This document shows, one piece after another, positions 17,633 through 32,300 of a DNA stretch of 64,000 nucleotides. Position 1 is the first letter of the stretch; each line of letters begins with the position of its first letter. The stretch lies in the NCBI RefSeq assembly GCF_008831285.2, contig NC_045141.1:21386848-21450847 (forward strand), written 5' to 3'. The DNA is from Nymphaea colorata (taxonomy: Eukaryota > Streptophyta > Magnoliopsida > Nymphaeales > Nymphaeaceae). The notes under the pieces are model-generated. The model ran no database searches. It was not told the origin of the DNA and was given only the letters and a program-made list of their open reading frames with translations. The position numbers and the translations under genes were made by a program.

Positions 17633-19810
17633 ATGCATCGTCGTTTGGCCCTCACTAGAACAATCTCAACATTCATAAACCCCAAAAACCATCTCAAAAC
17701 CCCACTTTCCGACTCCCCACAAGCCCTCCTCCTCTTCTTGCCCTTCCGTTCTTCGCCCTTCTCCACCAGACCCCGTCCCGTCGGCACCAATGATCGGCCA
17801 CCTCTTCTCAGAGATGACGGAGTCTCTATTTGCGCGAAGTTATGGGTTGAAAACTTCAGAGAACCCGAGAAAAACGTCTACAATCTTTCGACGTACCTCA
17901 GGAGGCTGGAGTTGTGGGTTATAGCTTACCAAAAGGTCTGCGCTGACGAGACCGGCGCGTATATGCCCAAGAATTCGATTGACGATGCCGCATTTGAGGG
18001 CTTGATCTCTCTCCGTGATGCCGTACTTGAGAATCGTTTTAGGTGGGGCGCTAGGCTGGAGTTCTTCATTAGGTCTCCCAAGGATAAAACTGATTTAGAG
18101 TCGCTCTCAAAGCGGAAGGTTAGGACTCTTTTGACTACAACTCAACCTGCAGCTTTCCAAGATAGAATTGTGCAGGAAGTCCTGTTAATTATCCTAGAAC
18201 CTGTGTATGAGGCGAGGTTTTCGCAGAAATCGTATGCTTTTAGGCCCGGACGGAATGCTCATACGGTGTTGAGAGTGATCCGGAGGAGTTTCGCGGGCTA
18301 TCTTTGGTACGTGAAAGGGGATTTGAGCACGATATTGGATGGGGTCAAGGTCAGTATGGTGATCGGTGCTCTTATGAGGGATGTGAGGGACAAATTGGTG
18401 ATTGATTTGATCAAATCGGCGCTTGTTACGCCGGTGATTACTGGTCGGTCGCCAGAGGAGGACAAGAAGAAGAAAAAGAAGAGGAAGTATCAGAAAAAGA
18501 AGGTTTTAGCTGAAGATGAGCCTAAGCCTGACCCTTATTGGCTCACGTCTTTCTTTGGCTTTGCTCCTGAGGAAGCAGAGAAGGTGCCGTCATGGGGACA
18601 CTGTGGAGTCCTGAGTCCGTTGTTGGCCAACATCTGCCTTGATGAGTTGGATCATTGGATGGAAGGGAAAATCAAGGAGTTTTTCCGTCCGTCGAAGACA
18701 GATGTCATCTGGAACAGTCCCAGTGGTGTGGAGGAGCAGGGGAATACCTCCTGGCCTGAATTTGTTCCGACCAGTGGACCAGATAAAACAAGGAAGATGG
18801 ACTATATACGATATGGGGGACACATTTTGATTGGTGTGAGGGGACCTAGAGCTGATGCCGCTACTATCAGGAAGCAATTGATTGAGTTCTGTGACGAAAA
18901 GTATGCACTCAAGCTTGATAATGAGAGTTTGCCAATCGAACACATCACAAAAGGGATAATGTTCCTTGATCATGTCTTATGTCGAAGAGTTGTTTATCCA
19001 ACTTTGAGGTACACAGCAACTGGTGGGAAAATTATTAGTGAAAAGGGTGTGGGCACCCTTCTTTCAGTGACTGCAAGCTTAAAGCAATGCATTAGGCAAT
19101 TTAGGAAGCTTGAGTTTCTTAAGGGGGATCGAGATCCAGATCCTCAACCTTGTTTCCGAATGTTCCATGCAACACAAGCACACACAAATGCACAGATGAA
19201 CAAGCTTTTGGCAACCATGGCTGAGTGGTACCGTTATGCAGATAACAGGAAGAAAGTTGTGAATTTTTGTTCATATATCATAAGAGGGTCACTGGCAAAG
19301 TTGTATGCTGCTAAGTACAAATTACGATCTCGTGCAAAGGTGTATAAGATTGCGTCAAGGAATTTAAGCCGCCCATTGAAAGAGAAGAAAGGGCAGTCAC
19401 CAGAATACCATAATCTCATGAGAATGGGTCTCTTGGATTCTATAGATGGTCTTATGTTTACACGGTTATCTCTCGTGCCTGAGCCTGATTACACGCCCTT
19501 TCCAAAAGACTGGAGACCTGAACATGAGAGAGTTATCCTTGAATATATAAAACTGGAGAATCAAGAAACCTTAGATCAACAAAGGGAAACACTTAGGGAA
19601 GAAGGTCTTGTAACACCTCAGGATTACATTTCTATGCTTGTATGGAACTACAAAAAGAATGCTATCTTTGCAGATCGGTCCATGACAATTGAAGAGCTTG
19701 ACCAGAGGGCCAGAGAGATTCTATCTGGATCAGGTGACCAAGCTCTGAAACACAAGGATAAGGAGGACGAAGAGAATGCAGACAGAGTTACACTTGCTGC
19801 ACAAATGTGA
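17633..19810 (+). CDS. nMAT2: Nuclear-encoded mitochondrial group II intron maturase, nMAT2 type
   Basis: Intronless gene for 725 residues. The N-terminus (MHRRLALTRT...) is rich in Arg, Ser and Thr with few acidic residues, consistent with a mitochondrial targeting peptide. A group II intron reverse-transcriptase domain spans roughly 120-460 (YAFRPGRNAHTV near 201; VKGDL near 227). A maturase domain X follows, about 500-600 (EWYRYADNRKKVVNFCSY, then a basic KYKLRSRAKVYK stretch). There is no HNH endonuclease, which fits nMAT1/nMAT2 rather than nMAT3/nMAT4. The catalytic YADD box is replaced by YGGH at 394-397, so reverse transcription should be lost while RNA binding may remain. A lysine-rich insert (KKKKKKRKYQKKK) lies near 280-293. 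In Arabidopsis nMAT2 assists splicing of several mitochondrial introns (for example in cox2, nad1 and nad7). The nMAT2 rather than nMAT1 assignment rests on remembered similarity and length. Confidence 0.9.
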   Translation: MHRRLALTRTISTFINPKNHLKTPLSDSPQALLLFLPFRSSPFSTRPRPVGTNDRPPLLRDDGVSICAKLWVENFREPEKNVYNLSTYLRRLELWVIAYQKVCADETGAYMPKNSIDDAAFEGLISLRDAVLENRFRWGARLEFFIRSPKDKTDLESLSKRKVRTLLTTTQPAAFQDRIVQEVLLIILEPVYEARFSQKSYAFRPGRNAHTVLRVIRRSFAGYLWYVKGDLSTILDGVKVSMVIGALMRDVRDKLVIDLIKSALVTPVITGRSPEEDKKKKKKRKYQKKKVLAEDEPKPDPYWLTSFFGFAPEEAEKVPSWGHCGVLSPLLANICLDELDHWMEGKIKEFFRPSKTDVIWNSPSGVEEQGNTSWPEFVPTSGPDKTRKMDYIRYGGHILIGVRGPRADAATIRKQLIEFCDEKYALKLDNESLPIEHITKGIMFLDHVLCRRVVYPTLRYTATGGKIISEKGVGTLLSVTASLKQCIRQFRKLEFLKGDRDPDPQPCFRMFHATQAHTNAQMNKLLATMAEWYRYADNRKKVVNFCSYIIRGSLAKLYAAKYKLRSRAKVYKIASRNLSRPLKEKKGQSPEYHNLMRMGLLDSIDGLMFTRLSLVPEPDYTPFPKDWRPEHERVILEYIKLENQETLDQQRETLREEGLVTPQDYISMLVWNYKKNAIFADRSMTIEELDQRAREILSGSGDQALKHKDKEDEENADRVTLAAQM

Positions 19811-20590
19811 TAGAGGTTGCAGCTTTCTATATTTAGTTGTCAAGGTAATCCAGATCTTTCTTTCGTGAGTTGATTTAAAGTTTTCCGATGAAACTTTTGT
19901 TGGTGACCTCCCCCTTCATACTGTATAATGAAGGCTATGGGACTTATTGAAGCTTTTCATATTTTTCACCAAAGAAGACTTGGGTTCCACTATGATCATG
20001 ATTACCTTTTCCAATCTCCCCATTGCTATTGTGTTTCCATGTATTCTGCATTGTTCATGCGCCATTAGAAGCGTACCTTTTTTCTATCTGGTCGTCACAT
20101 TCTAGGGCAGCATGGAATCATGGATTATTGGTGTTGTAGATAGGATCAACTGACATATCTTCATGGTTGAGTTCAAGCAGTAGGGCAGACCTAAGTCCCA
20201 CTTTCAATTAAACCATATAATTTGACAGTTGTTAGGCAGGAGACGATGCTTTAGGATTGTATGCACAACTTGTTTCTGTATTCTGCTTGTATAATATGTA
20301 GGAAGATATTGTTGACGCTACGTACAGATGAGGGTGGGTAAGGAAACATTCTGAAGCTATGTATTTGCTTAAAGCATTACATCTGACTGTTATAGCAACT
20401 CTGGACTTGATGATCCTGTACCTTTTCACTGCCTGCATATTCCTTATCTGGATACTTTATCGACTCATAGTATAGTTTTTTTAAATCACTTAGTATCTTG
20501 TTTCTTCATTACTTATGAACAATTAAATTGTCAGTTATCAATTCAACGGGTGAATATATTTGTAATTTTTAAATTAAAAAATTGAGTGTG
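19811..20590. other. nMAT2 3' region and spacer
   Basis: AT-rich DNA without a coding region. The first part is likely the nMAT2 3' untranslated region. Its right edge grades into DNA that matches intron 2 of the TGD4-like gene, marking the start of the duplicated segment. Confidence 0.5.
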
Positions 20591-21685
20591 CATTCACAAG
20601 GAACTTGTAGAATAAAATGTATAGTGGTGCATATATTCTCAATCATTCTCTAGTCAATCATATGTCTAATCTTTTCCTTCACTTGCTTCAGGCGGCCTGT
20701 GTGAAGGCATAAACAATGTAATGCATAAACATTTGCCAATCAATTATTTCCTGCTACCTTAGAAACAAATCTCATTGTGTTAGTTGCCATAACTAAAGAT
20801 CTTGTTTCCGATTGTCCCTGGTAATTACTCAAGTTTGTCCTTTTTTGCAGCTTCCATACCGAGGTCTTATATCTGAAGCAGCTCAACCTTAGCTATTCAT
20901 TGTAGAAATGGAGGGGAAGTGCTTCTGCTAATATTGGGATGGCGTCCCTTTTTCTGAATATGGCTTAAATTACAGTTATGATCTACACAGAGATGTTGAA
21001 TATCCTCAAAACATTTAAACGCAATGATGATATACATCTGTAATGCCTGACTAGTGTTATGAAGCTGCCTTTTCCTTATAGAAGAATATGCAAATCTGGA
21101 TTGGAAGAGAGAAACAACTTGATGGTGAGGACTAAAAGGTGAAAATGCTTGAGGTCCTCATCTGACTTGCGGTTGTTTATCAGCCATCTCAGGAATTATT
21201 GGTATGAAATGCCACTTTCAAAGAGGTTATTACAGAAATTGTGAACTGTAAAATTGTGTAGATGTCCATGACAAGCTCCAAAGGATTGGAATTTTGTGTT
21301 CTGTCTTTGTCTTTTTTTTTAGAATAAAAAGGCAAAAATGGATTACATAGTTATAAACATTGTAGCACATGTCTGCTTACTTGTTAAAGATACTTATTTT
21401 CAATTTCAAGACTAAAATCATGCAATTCAAGTTCCTTCTATAAATAATATGCATTAGTTTTCAAAATTGTCAAATGCTTGAACCTGTGGGGTGATAATGG
21501 AAAGTGGTGACACTTGATAATACAGCTCTGTTGATAAATATGGTGAGAATGAGAAGGCATTGAGATGAAGGCGCCGGGGGATCAAGCCCATAATCACAGT
21601 TTTAGCCATAGCTTTTGTTTGCTTGAATCAGATAAATCCAGGCTGTATGGCGTATGAGATGTGCTGATCTAGTACAAATGAATAA

Positions 21686-21718
21686 TAAAAAAAAATAATA
21701 ATAATAATAATAATAATG
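21686..21718. repeat. AAT microsatellite
   Basis: A run of A followed by about nine AAT units lies inside the region matching intron 3 of the TGD4-like pseudogene. It is a simple sequence repeat only. Confidence 0.9.
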
Positions 21719-22631
21719 CATGTGAAAAATGCTATCTACATTAGTCGGTGCTGCACTTTTGTGCCTTCAACTATTGGATTAATGGTCAAAATGGCAGGTT
21801 GAATGGAAGTTTGGATCTTATAGCTTTCTGTGGACATCGCATCATGAAATATTGTTATTTTGAGGCTTTAAACTTGCACCCTGTTATAGTTCTGGACAAT
21901 CCTGCATTTTGCTTACGCACGCAGTAGGAACCCCATTAATTATCACATATAGTCTTTGTCTGTTGAGTTTTTCTGGCAATTCCTCCATCCAAACTTTGGT
22001 TGACAGCTTCGTTTGACAATTAAATTATTTTTTTTCTGTATGTTCAGGTGTGGCTTCTGCAATCCAGTTGGTGCCAACATCAACTTACAGAGTGTGACTC
22101 AACCAGGCGAGTACATGGAGAGAGCCGAATATCTGATGCCTATTCGTATGTAGTGAGAAGATCCCTTTCAGTGTGGACACTATTTTTCCATTCCACTATA
22201 TCTTTCCAGCATGGGGAAGTTCTGGGTTAATGTTTTCCACTTGCCCTGCTTGTTGCTGGACGGGATATTTGTTCCGCTGCTGCTGCTTTTGCAGAGGAAG
22301 CCATATATCTGCTTTCTAAATGTTTTGAGCAGACCAACTAAGCGAGCCAACGGGCAAACCTATTAACACCGGCACACATGGTTATAATTTCAAGAGATCG
22401 AAGATTTTCTCAAGTTACTTGGGAGAGGTGCCATTTTAGTTCCAGACTGTAACTTATATGTTTAGCTCCATTTGGCATCAAGTCTTCTTTTTGTTTTCTA
22501 GCTTTTCTTCGGGTGTCTATTGGCAGAAATCTGACTTGCATCCTTTCGAGTGTACAGGTCTTCACATGGCATCACGACATTCTTTTAGCAGTTGAAATCG
22601 ACATGAAGTATTCTTGTGCATCACATTTATA

Positions 22632-23586
<955 letters not shown>

Positions 23587-23927
23587 ATGGCGAAGCTGAG
23601 GACGGCGATGGACTGTGCATTTTGGGACGTGAACTTGTCGTCGGCGGCGACGGTGGATGGGGTGGCAAGGGCCGTGCCCGGCGACCCGTTTCCGGTTGGT
23701 CTGGCGAGGGCGGGAACCACACTCAGAGCGCAGCAGCTCCCGGTATTCGCCAGGGGCTTCCCTCTAGGCCTCGTCCCCAACTTCTGTCCTCCTCTGCCCT
23801 CCTCTTCTTCTTGCACCGCTTCTGGCTCTCCCTCCTCCGCCGCGGCCTCGCTGAAGGACACGCACGGCTCATTCGCCCTCCAGACCCCTCTCTTCATCAA
23901 CCCACCTTCCTCCAACTGGTACTCTCC

Positions 23928-23960
<33 letters not shown>

Positions 23961-26900
23961 TCTGCTGTCGTGGTTCACGATTATCTCCGGCCTTCTCTGA
24001 ATCGCATTTTTGTTGTTATGTGCGAAATTTACGGTGTTTTGGCAATGTGTGGGATTATTTGGGCTTGCCGACTCTGTATTCTACGGTGACCGGAAAATGG
24101 TGTTCAGCAGATCCTCGGGATTGAGAATAGAGGGGACTCTCGGGCCATGCTTCATTTGCGGCCACTCTCCCGAATCACTACTCGGATTTGTTGCCCGAGT
24201 TATCGTCATGACTCTGTGCCGACTCGGCGAGTCAGTGGGGTAGCTCAGTCAATGTGGCTACTTTTCTCTTATTTTCCTTTTTGGTGTCTCTTTCGGAGCG
24301 AATTTTTCAAAGAAAAAACCTCTCTTGACCGGAAGTTGTGGACAGCCAGATTTGTCGGATCGATTTTGTTGGAACCGAACCCCAAATCTAATTTTGAGCA
24401 TCTCCCAAGCTCGGGAGTCGGGAGCACCCTCCAAATTGGATCCATACCCTTTTGTTTTGTCCTAATCATGTTTCCCGGACTCAGACCTGCGAATCAAACT
24501 TGTTCGGCGCCGCCTCAACGCGATGAGCTGTGGCCTATGGGTGTGCTGCCTTTGCCCTTGCTAACTCACTCCACTGTCCCAAATTGCTTTCTTTCATTCT
24601 CGGTTTTGAACCTGAATCCTGAATCGACTATGGACTATGGAGAACCATGCCATTGCCTTTTGAGTCAGGATGCGATAGCTTGGGTGTAGGTCGGCCTAGT
24701 TACCATGAACCTGGTCTGCATCTGCATCAAGTACGCAATCATGAACAGTAGCTTTTTTCAATTTAAAGTGACATCGAACTGCAGTGATGGTGATATAAAT
24801 TATGATGACGATTGGGCCTGCTGAAATTAAGTAACTTCGTGACCAGGATGGCATAAAATATCAGAAAAAAAAAAAGCTGAAGGAAAGTTGCTGTAACAAA
24901 TAGATATTCAAATGCTTCTGTTGAATGCTTACCCAAATTTGGTTGCTAAATTTTTTAGTAGAAGGCTGGAAGTAGATTGTCAGCTTCTTTTTGTTTATGT
25001 ACTTTTGAAAGCAATCTAAAAGAACAGCTCACTGCATTAGACAAGAAAATAAAATCAAGGACATGACTGTTTTCATTCACTATTGTCTCTAAAACTACTA
25101 AGCATGCCACTGAACACGCTTGTAAATGTTGTCATTCTCTGAAGAGTTCTCGACGATATAACTATCCACACCACAGATAAGCCTCAAAATTTACTGTGGG
25201 GATGTGGTTGGATCATTAACGAACCATGGATGTAAGTCCTTTTAGTGGGAAAAAATTGACATTCAACTGAGTGGGGCTATTAATCTTATCTTTCCCTAGC
25301 TGTGGTAAGAATGGCAAAATGACTTGAGAATTTTCCTTTCATTTCTCACCATAATTCTCTCGTCAATTGTTAACCGCAGAACTGCCTTGTCATGGCGATG
25401 GAAGAAAATCAAATTCTTTCTGAGCCTCACATTTGTTGTTCATCTTGCTTCATTGAAACGTGCTTCAGGAGCTCAAACTATACGTTAATTTAGCTTCTTG
25501 TCATGGAAGACATTCACCTCGTGGAAGGACATCAGGGGCTCTTTAATTTCAACCTAAATTACTGGGAAAATGCTGATCTGGAAGAAGATTTATAAGTTTC
25601 CTATCATTGAATGAAACAAATATCAAACAGGCTGGTGAGAAAAATCTGAGCTGGAGGCTTGGACTCACTATTCTCTCCTCCACCCTATTTTGAAGGCAAA
25701 ATTGTGTTGCATCTGGGGTGGTTGCAATACAACTTTCCCTTCCACCTGGCATTGGGCAGGTTTGTGCACCCAGTTAAGAGCAAATGGGATCCTTCCCACC
25801 AGATGAAATGAAATAGGGCCTAGAATGCTTTTATTGCTTTCACAAATTATGATATTTCCCAATGCTATAAAGAAGTTTTTGTTCTAACCAAGATCCAATA
25901 AATGCACAATTTTTTTCTATGGATATACCAAATGAACATTTTTCTCTATGCTGCATGTGATTTGATGTTTACGTTCCTAAGATGATGCAAACATGTTCCA
26001 CAGGACTAGTACGGCTGAATAAGGTTAGTCTGATGCTGAATTTTAATTATTTATTGTCATTTGGCAATCTTTATTTCACTTAATTTGTTAATTTAATGAC
26101 AATTTACTGTATCTTTTCACAGATGTTATTCTGTTTCTTTAGAAGTAATTGGCTCTCTTGAGCATTTGGCTGTTGGTTTGGTTGTTGTATTTCTCATACC
26201 TTCATAGCACTGGTGCATGTATCAGTCTTTCTGAGTTATATGCATGTCTAAATTCTTTCTTATTATTGTCTACATGTTATTTAGGTGGGTTACTTTGATG
26301 GCGCAACTTCGCCCAAAAAAATTGTTCACTTCCATTAAAGCTGAAGTTACTGGTGGTGATGAGCTGGAAATTCCTGGACTCATGAGTATTTTGAAGATTG
26401 TTTGTGATAAAACATTGTACGCTGCAGGGCTCTGTTCCCAGCTTCCTCTTACACCAAATTCATCTCTGGTTCTTAGTACAGAAGCTCATGGTGGGCAAGG
26501 GAAACGCTCCAAAGCCATCTACTTTCATAAGGTAGGCATAAAAAATTGCCGATTGCTAATAATTGCAAGGTGCAAAATTTGTGGTTTTATACTGTTTCAG
26601 TTTATGGAGGAACAAGAACGTTATTTTCTTAAAATTCAAGCAATAAGTATTGCGAGCATAACCATTAATGTCTGCCTTTTATTTAGTTCCCTAGTTTGTG
26701 AACGGTCATCAGCATCATCCCATAAAATTTTGGATTAACTGACTGTGCTTTCCTAGAGAGTTTCTTGTTTTATAATGTGTGCACTGGTGCTTATATTCTC
26801 AGTGGCTTTCTAGACAATCATGTCTAATCTTTTATATCACTTGCTTTGGTTAATACCTCTAGTGCAGAAGTTTTCGTATATCATTCATTTTGCTTTAAAC

Positions 26901-29159
26901 ACAGATTGCTCATGAATTGGCTAATGAGCTTGTCTGTAATTGTCTTGCTGATTACTCAAGTCTTCCATGTGCACAGTTTTCACATCATGATGTTACCCTG
27001 GAAGCAGCATGGCCTGAGCTCTTCATTGACAGAAATGGAACTTACTGGGAAGTGCCGGCTTCTGTATCCCTGGATTTGGCTTCCCTTGTTTCCAAGTCTG
27101 GCTTACGTTATCGTTTTGGTATACACAAAAATGGTGGACATCCTCAACCACTTAACACCACATGTCTTGATGTACCTGCATCCCTAATGCCAGGGTGGTG
27201 TGCCAAAGCTGCTTTTTCCTACGAGAAGAATATGGACATCTGGAGGGAAAAAGATAACCCACAGGATGCAATAGTGAGGACCAAAGAGCGAAAATTCTTG
27301 AGGATCCCATATGACATACGTATGAATGAACCTCATTCAGCTGTCTCAGGACTTATTGGTATGTGTGTTCGCTTTAAGAGACAAATTCTTTGCAGATTAT
27401 TAGGACTACAAAATTGTGTGGATGCTCCATGGTTGTCGAAAGGCAAACAAACTGGAAAACTTTCCAGTTTGATACTCTTCTTGTGGCATAGATAAAAGAA
27501 TTTAAAAGGTGTAGACAATAAACAATCAGGAAAATTGTGCCATGACTTGACAAATGAGAAATATCTTCTCAATATCTGAAGCTGAATCCCATGCAAGTGA
27601 AGGTTTTTTTTTATTGAACAATATACCCAGCAGTTGCTATATCATCAAATAGTTCAACATGGTGGGAGGTAATGAAAAGGAACAATATGTAACAACTTCG
27701 ATCTGTTGATTAATATGTATTAAGCATTTTCCCCATTTCCAACCCTTCCCAGACCACCACATTGGTCACCTGCATAGCCATGGACAGGGGGAGGGATTGA
27801 GAGGTAATTGAGGGCAAAAGTGACAGAATCAAGTCCCACAGGCGCAGGTGGTTCTGCAACTTGTTATGCAATTGAAGCATGCAAGATCTGAGTGTTCCTC
27901 ACTCATTAGGTGATCCGGTCCTTGACAAAAGCTTCTATCTGCTTATATATACTAAAGAAAGTGAAAGGGGAAACCTACAAATGGGAAATGGTATCTGGAT
28001 TATTTGGTTCTTCAATATGCATTGACTGTCTAGTCTAGTAGAAAGCGACATAGGCAAGCAGCGGCTGAAGTTTGGACATGGCTTTTCTGTTGATTATCTC
28101 AATTTTATCAATTTTTGCCAAAAAAAATATCTCTGTCTTGGTGGTTTAAGATTGTGCATACTCCAATTACATGAATCGTGCGCTTTTCTTCCCCTACACA
28201 TATGGTTTCTTGGTGGGAATTTTTTTCTTGTAAATAAAAAAAAATACATAAAAGCTGCTTCTGTCCTGCAATTTGTACCTAGAGTTGAGGCCTGCAACTG
28301 TATCTAAGAGTTTGCACGTCATTCATCACTGGCTGTTAAGATATTCTGATATATGAGATTGGAATTGAAGTTTGACAGGCTAACATGGAAACACCTTTTG
28401 AAGTTAGTTAAAATGAATCTAGGTTGTCTGTCCTTGACAAATATTTTTGACAATTGTTTTTCCTTTTTTGCAGGTGGTGCATGTGCAGCCTGGCTTGGTG
28501 GCAACATCAACTTATGTTGTAATCCAACTAAGCACTTAGGTGGAGAGAACCAGGGATCTGATGGCTTTCCATATTCATTGAGCAGATCCCCTTTTAGCGC
28601 AGACTTATTCGGTTCACTACGCTATACTTTGCAGCATGGGAAATTCAGAGAAAGCTTTTATGACTTCACGCGTCTTGATGCTCGCTTGGATATTTGCTCA
28701 GGTGCTGCATTTGCAAAGGGAGCAAGATATTTCCTCTCTGATATGTTAAAAAAACCAAGTGAGCGAAGGAAGGTGAACCCACTAGCATCACCAAAGCTTA
28801 ACATCATTTTTCAACAACAGGTACAAGACTTGAACTAGTTAGTTTACTCAAAGAGGGCTTCCTATGCCATGATTGAAATAGTTAGTTTACTTGAATTCCT
28901 ATGCCAGACATTCATTTTCTGCAAGCTTACTGGGGCACGTTTTCCTGCCAAATAACAGGTTGCTGGGCCAATTGTTTTCCGAATTGATTCAAGGATTTCC
29001 GCAAACTCTCCTGCAACTGGAAAGCACTTTCCTCATGTGGAAGATGTTATGTATAGCTTATGTTACTCGTTGAAATTACTGGAGTCTGGGAAGGTTGTAT
29101 TTTGGTATTCACCCAAGAGGAAAGAAGGCATGGTAGAACTGCGCCTTTTTGAGTTCTGA
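23587..29159 (+). CDS. TGD4-like chloroplast envelope lipid-transfer protein
   Basis: Five exons at 23587-23918, 26285-26531, 26905-27358, 28474-28820 and 28959-29159 join in phase to 526 residues. The start MAKLRTAMDCAFWDVN, the ARAVPGDPFP box, AAWPELFIDRNGTYWEVP, SLMPGWCAKAAFSY, the YDFTRLDARLD motif and the end VFWYSPKRKEGMVELRLFEF match the plant TGD4 family. They fit the TGD4 paralogue group (Arabidopsis At2g44640-like) better than TGD4 itself. TGD4 is a beta-barrel-like, phosphatidic-acid-binding protein of the chloroplast outer envelope that helps move ER-made lipids into the plastid; the paralogue's role is inferred. The protein looks longer than the ~450 residues usual for the group because of additions in exons 1 and 3-4. 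Intron 1 (2.4 kb) starts with a CT/GT microsatellite. A decayed tandem copy lies just upstream. Confidence 0.88.
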
Positions 29160-29342
29160 AATGTAGTTGCATGATTTCTTTGTGTCCAAGTTCAATTGGC
29201 ACCAGGTAAGCCTTTTTATGTTTTGTTTCTTGGCTTCCATTGGTGAAAAATTACTTCCTCTGAGTGTACAGGTTCACGCATGGCATGATGACATCCGTTT
29301 GGCAGTTGATGGAATGCATGGTGTGCAGCCATAATGTGCTAC

Positions 29343-29344
29343 AA

Positions 29345-29386
<42 letters not shown>
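29343..29386. repeat. CT microsatellite in TGD4-like 3' flank
   Basis: A short C run is followed by about 17 CT units, roughly 185 bases after the stop codon. It corresponds to the larger tract next to the pseudogene at 22634-22747. Confidence 0.9.
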
Positions 29387-29387
<1 letters not shown>

Positions 29388-32300
29388 ATACAAGCACACA
29401 AACACATACTTGCATTCATACATTTGTTAGAGCTCAAGTCACATGTAGGTTTGTGTCTATCCCTTCTGACCTGCACCTAATAGGAGTTTTATTGAGGATT
29501 TCTGCTCCATAGTTTAATAAGAAAATGTTTAAGATATTTTTATAGGAATATTGAGTCATTAATACCTAAGTTCTAATTGTTAGTTAGCAAATTAGCATCT
29601 TAAATGTATTTTCGGCTTGGGTTTTCAGATCATTCTGCAAGATCAGATGCACATCTTTCCTCTTATGCCTTTGGCCAGCCTTGGTTTTTGGTATAATAGG
29701 AACGAGTGGTAGAGGCAGGTGAGGCTTGTGTAGGCAGTTGCCCACACAGACCCACAAATAAATGCCTGTTTTACATTGGTACCTCATGGCTACTTATTTA
29801 CATATTGCTGCCCCTAAAAAATCTAAAACTCAAGTATTACTGCTCATTTCTGGCTTTGCCTGATAGGAACTAGCTTCCTTATTCTCATCTTTCACATTTC
29901 TAGTTCCTAGATGCCCAATGCAGGAACTCCTTATTTTAGTATTGTGCCCTGAATCGTTCTTAAAGTGATCCAAACTTCTTTGTGATTTTAGAAGTCAATC
30001 TTGAGAGAACGAAAACGGCTGGTGAAGTTCCCAAGAAAATCCATCTGTGCAGTTGCTTCTGGTCCTTTTAATCTTTTTCTCATTAACTGGCATGATTCTT
30101 TCTCCAAAGCATTCCGGAGAAATAGTTCATTGGAACAGTTCAATGCTCAGGTTCCAAAATCATCTCTTCATCTTATCTGCCCGCAGAAGGTCCCCTGCCC
30201 ATTCTTTACCAAAACTTGTCGATGCACCGAGTCTTCGTGTGTTTCGCTTTACCACTTTTGTCAAATCTTCCTCGGTACCCTGATAAGCAAATTTCATATT
30301 ACATATAATTGGCTCAGCTGCGAACTCGAATACTTTGCCTCAAAGCTTTCAGAAATGAAATTTGAATTTTAAACTTGTGTATTGTAGCTCATACCCTTGA
30401 GTCTGTAATGTGAAAAGGCATAGAAATGATTGCATTACTGGTTGACGAACCAAGCTACAAGAAACAGTTCCTGTTTCCTATCCGTACCTTGGATTTTTTT
30501 AAAATAACCATACAGATGCATTCAGGTAAATTCATGTACATTAAGCTGCATTCCTAGCTGCCTAAGTTCAAGCTTTACAGATCATGCTCTGCTTGGACAA
30601 ATGAATACAAATGTAGCGTAAATAATCAATTCTTTTTTCGGTTGAAGAGATTCTGGATTTTTAGTGGGGAAGTTGCGCTACAGTGGAACTTGCGTAATGA
30701 TCCCGCTTCCTTGGGTAGGTTGTAAATGGCTAAGTGTTAAATCGATGGACCCATGCCATGTGAAAGAGCTTGCTAAAGCGGAGTTTCACTTTCAAACAAC
30801 CGCTTTTGTCTTCACATCCTTGAGCTTCAAGGAGATGCATCAATTGTCCGACATATACATGAAATTGTTTTGGCCGGGGAACATCCTTTCGAACCCCGTT
30901 CTTGACCAACTGCACTTCTATATCCAAGTCCGCTCGTTACAAACTGTGAATTGGTAATACTTTAATCCAGCTGGAAAGGATGCCCCTTGTTGGTTTTGAA
31001 CTCAAGGCATGTCTAAGCAATCCTCGTTTGTTGGCTTCCATGAAGCTGATCAACTTGGATCTTGTAAATTCCTATGTTGGTATTTGATTGTTTAACTTCA
31101 ACTTTAATGTATAAGTGATTTCATAAAATGATTTCCTTTTTCAACATGCCTCATGATAAACCATTGGAATGCAAAATGATTTTCACGTTCCCTTTTCTCC
31201 CTCCATCTTTAAAAAATTGAAAGGTAATCGTTTCGGTTCATGTAACAGGATTGATTCAAATGCTGTACTTGTAGAATATAAATAGAGGAGGAAAACAACT
31301 AAAAATTTCTCATAGTACTTTGACCCAAAATAACCAATCTAATTGGTGTTTACCCTTCAGTCGATGAGAAGGTAGATCAAATTCTACGAGGTCAGACTTT
31401 GGAGAAGAAACAGAGAGAAAAACGAAAGGAACCAGATTTCGAAGCCCTTTCAAGTTCTGCTGGAAGAATGAGGAATCAGGCGATTCATTGATAAGGATTT
31501 CTACTTGGATCTGAATGTTTTGGACCCTGGAGGTGGTAAATAAAACCTCCCCGGGTGTAACTTATCAACCCCAAGGTAGTGCACATTAAGCTCATGTAAA
31601 GATGGCTACACGATAAGGGTAGTTTTTTTAAGTTTTGTGGTCCTAAAGCAGGTACCTTTCAAAGAAGCGGGTGACGCCTAAAGTGTTTGGTGCATGAATG
31701 AAGAAGAGAAAGTTCCACCTTCATTACTAATATGAACACAGATCCATAAGAAAGTGGTTGTGCCTATTTGGTACAATTTGCATGTGTCATTCTAGCGTCC
31801 CACTTTCATGAGGCTGAGGGATGAAGAATCATTATTTTTATGGGGAGAATTCATCGCTAGCTAGCCGCTAATTTCATGATTGAGAAAGATAATTTCAAAC
31901 AAGTGAAACCAGTTTCAAATAGAATTGAAATTTGAAGTTTTCTTTTTCATCTTTAAGATCTGCAGATCCTAAGCTGTAACAGATGTGAAGTGAAAAAAAA
32001 AAAACGAAAAATAATAAACAAGAGAGCAGAAGAACTAGCTGAGAGAGAGAACGAAGCCGAAAACAAAGGAAAGTGCAGCTTCTTGTTTTGCAAGTCCATG
32101 AGTGATTTTTTCCCGAAGCCCGTGATTGGTAATAACTAGGAGTGACCCTATGATCACCAAGCGTCAAAAGCTTGAATTATTTGGTGGGCAACTGCTAAAT
32201 CTTAAGAGCTTGAAGAACATCCTTTCCGATCAAGAAATCAATTGATCTTTTTTACCATTATCATGTTTTGGACGATGTAACACTAACCATCCTCGCTACC

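Noticed and set aside
23622-24089. Second plus-strand frame over TGD4-like exon 1
   Set aside because: It is out of frame with the conserved MAKLRTAMDCAFWDVN start and runs into the intron microsatellite.
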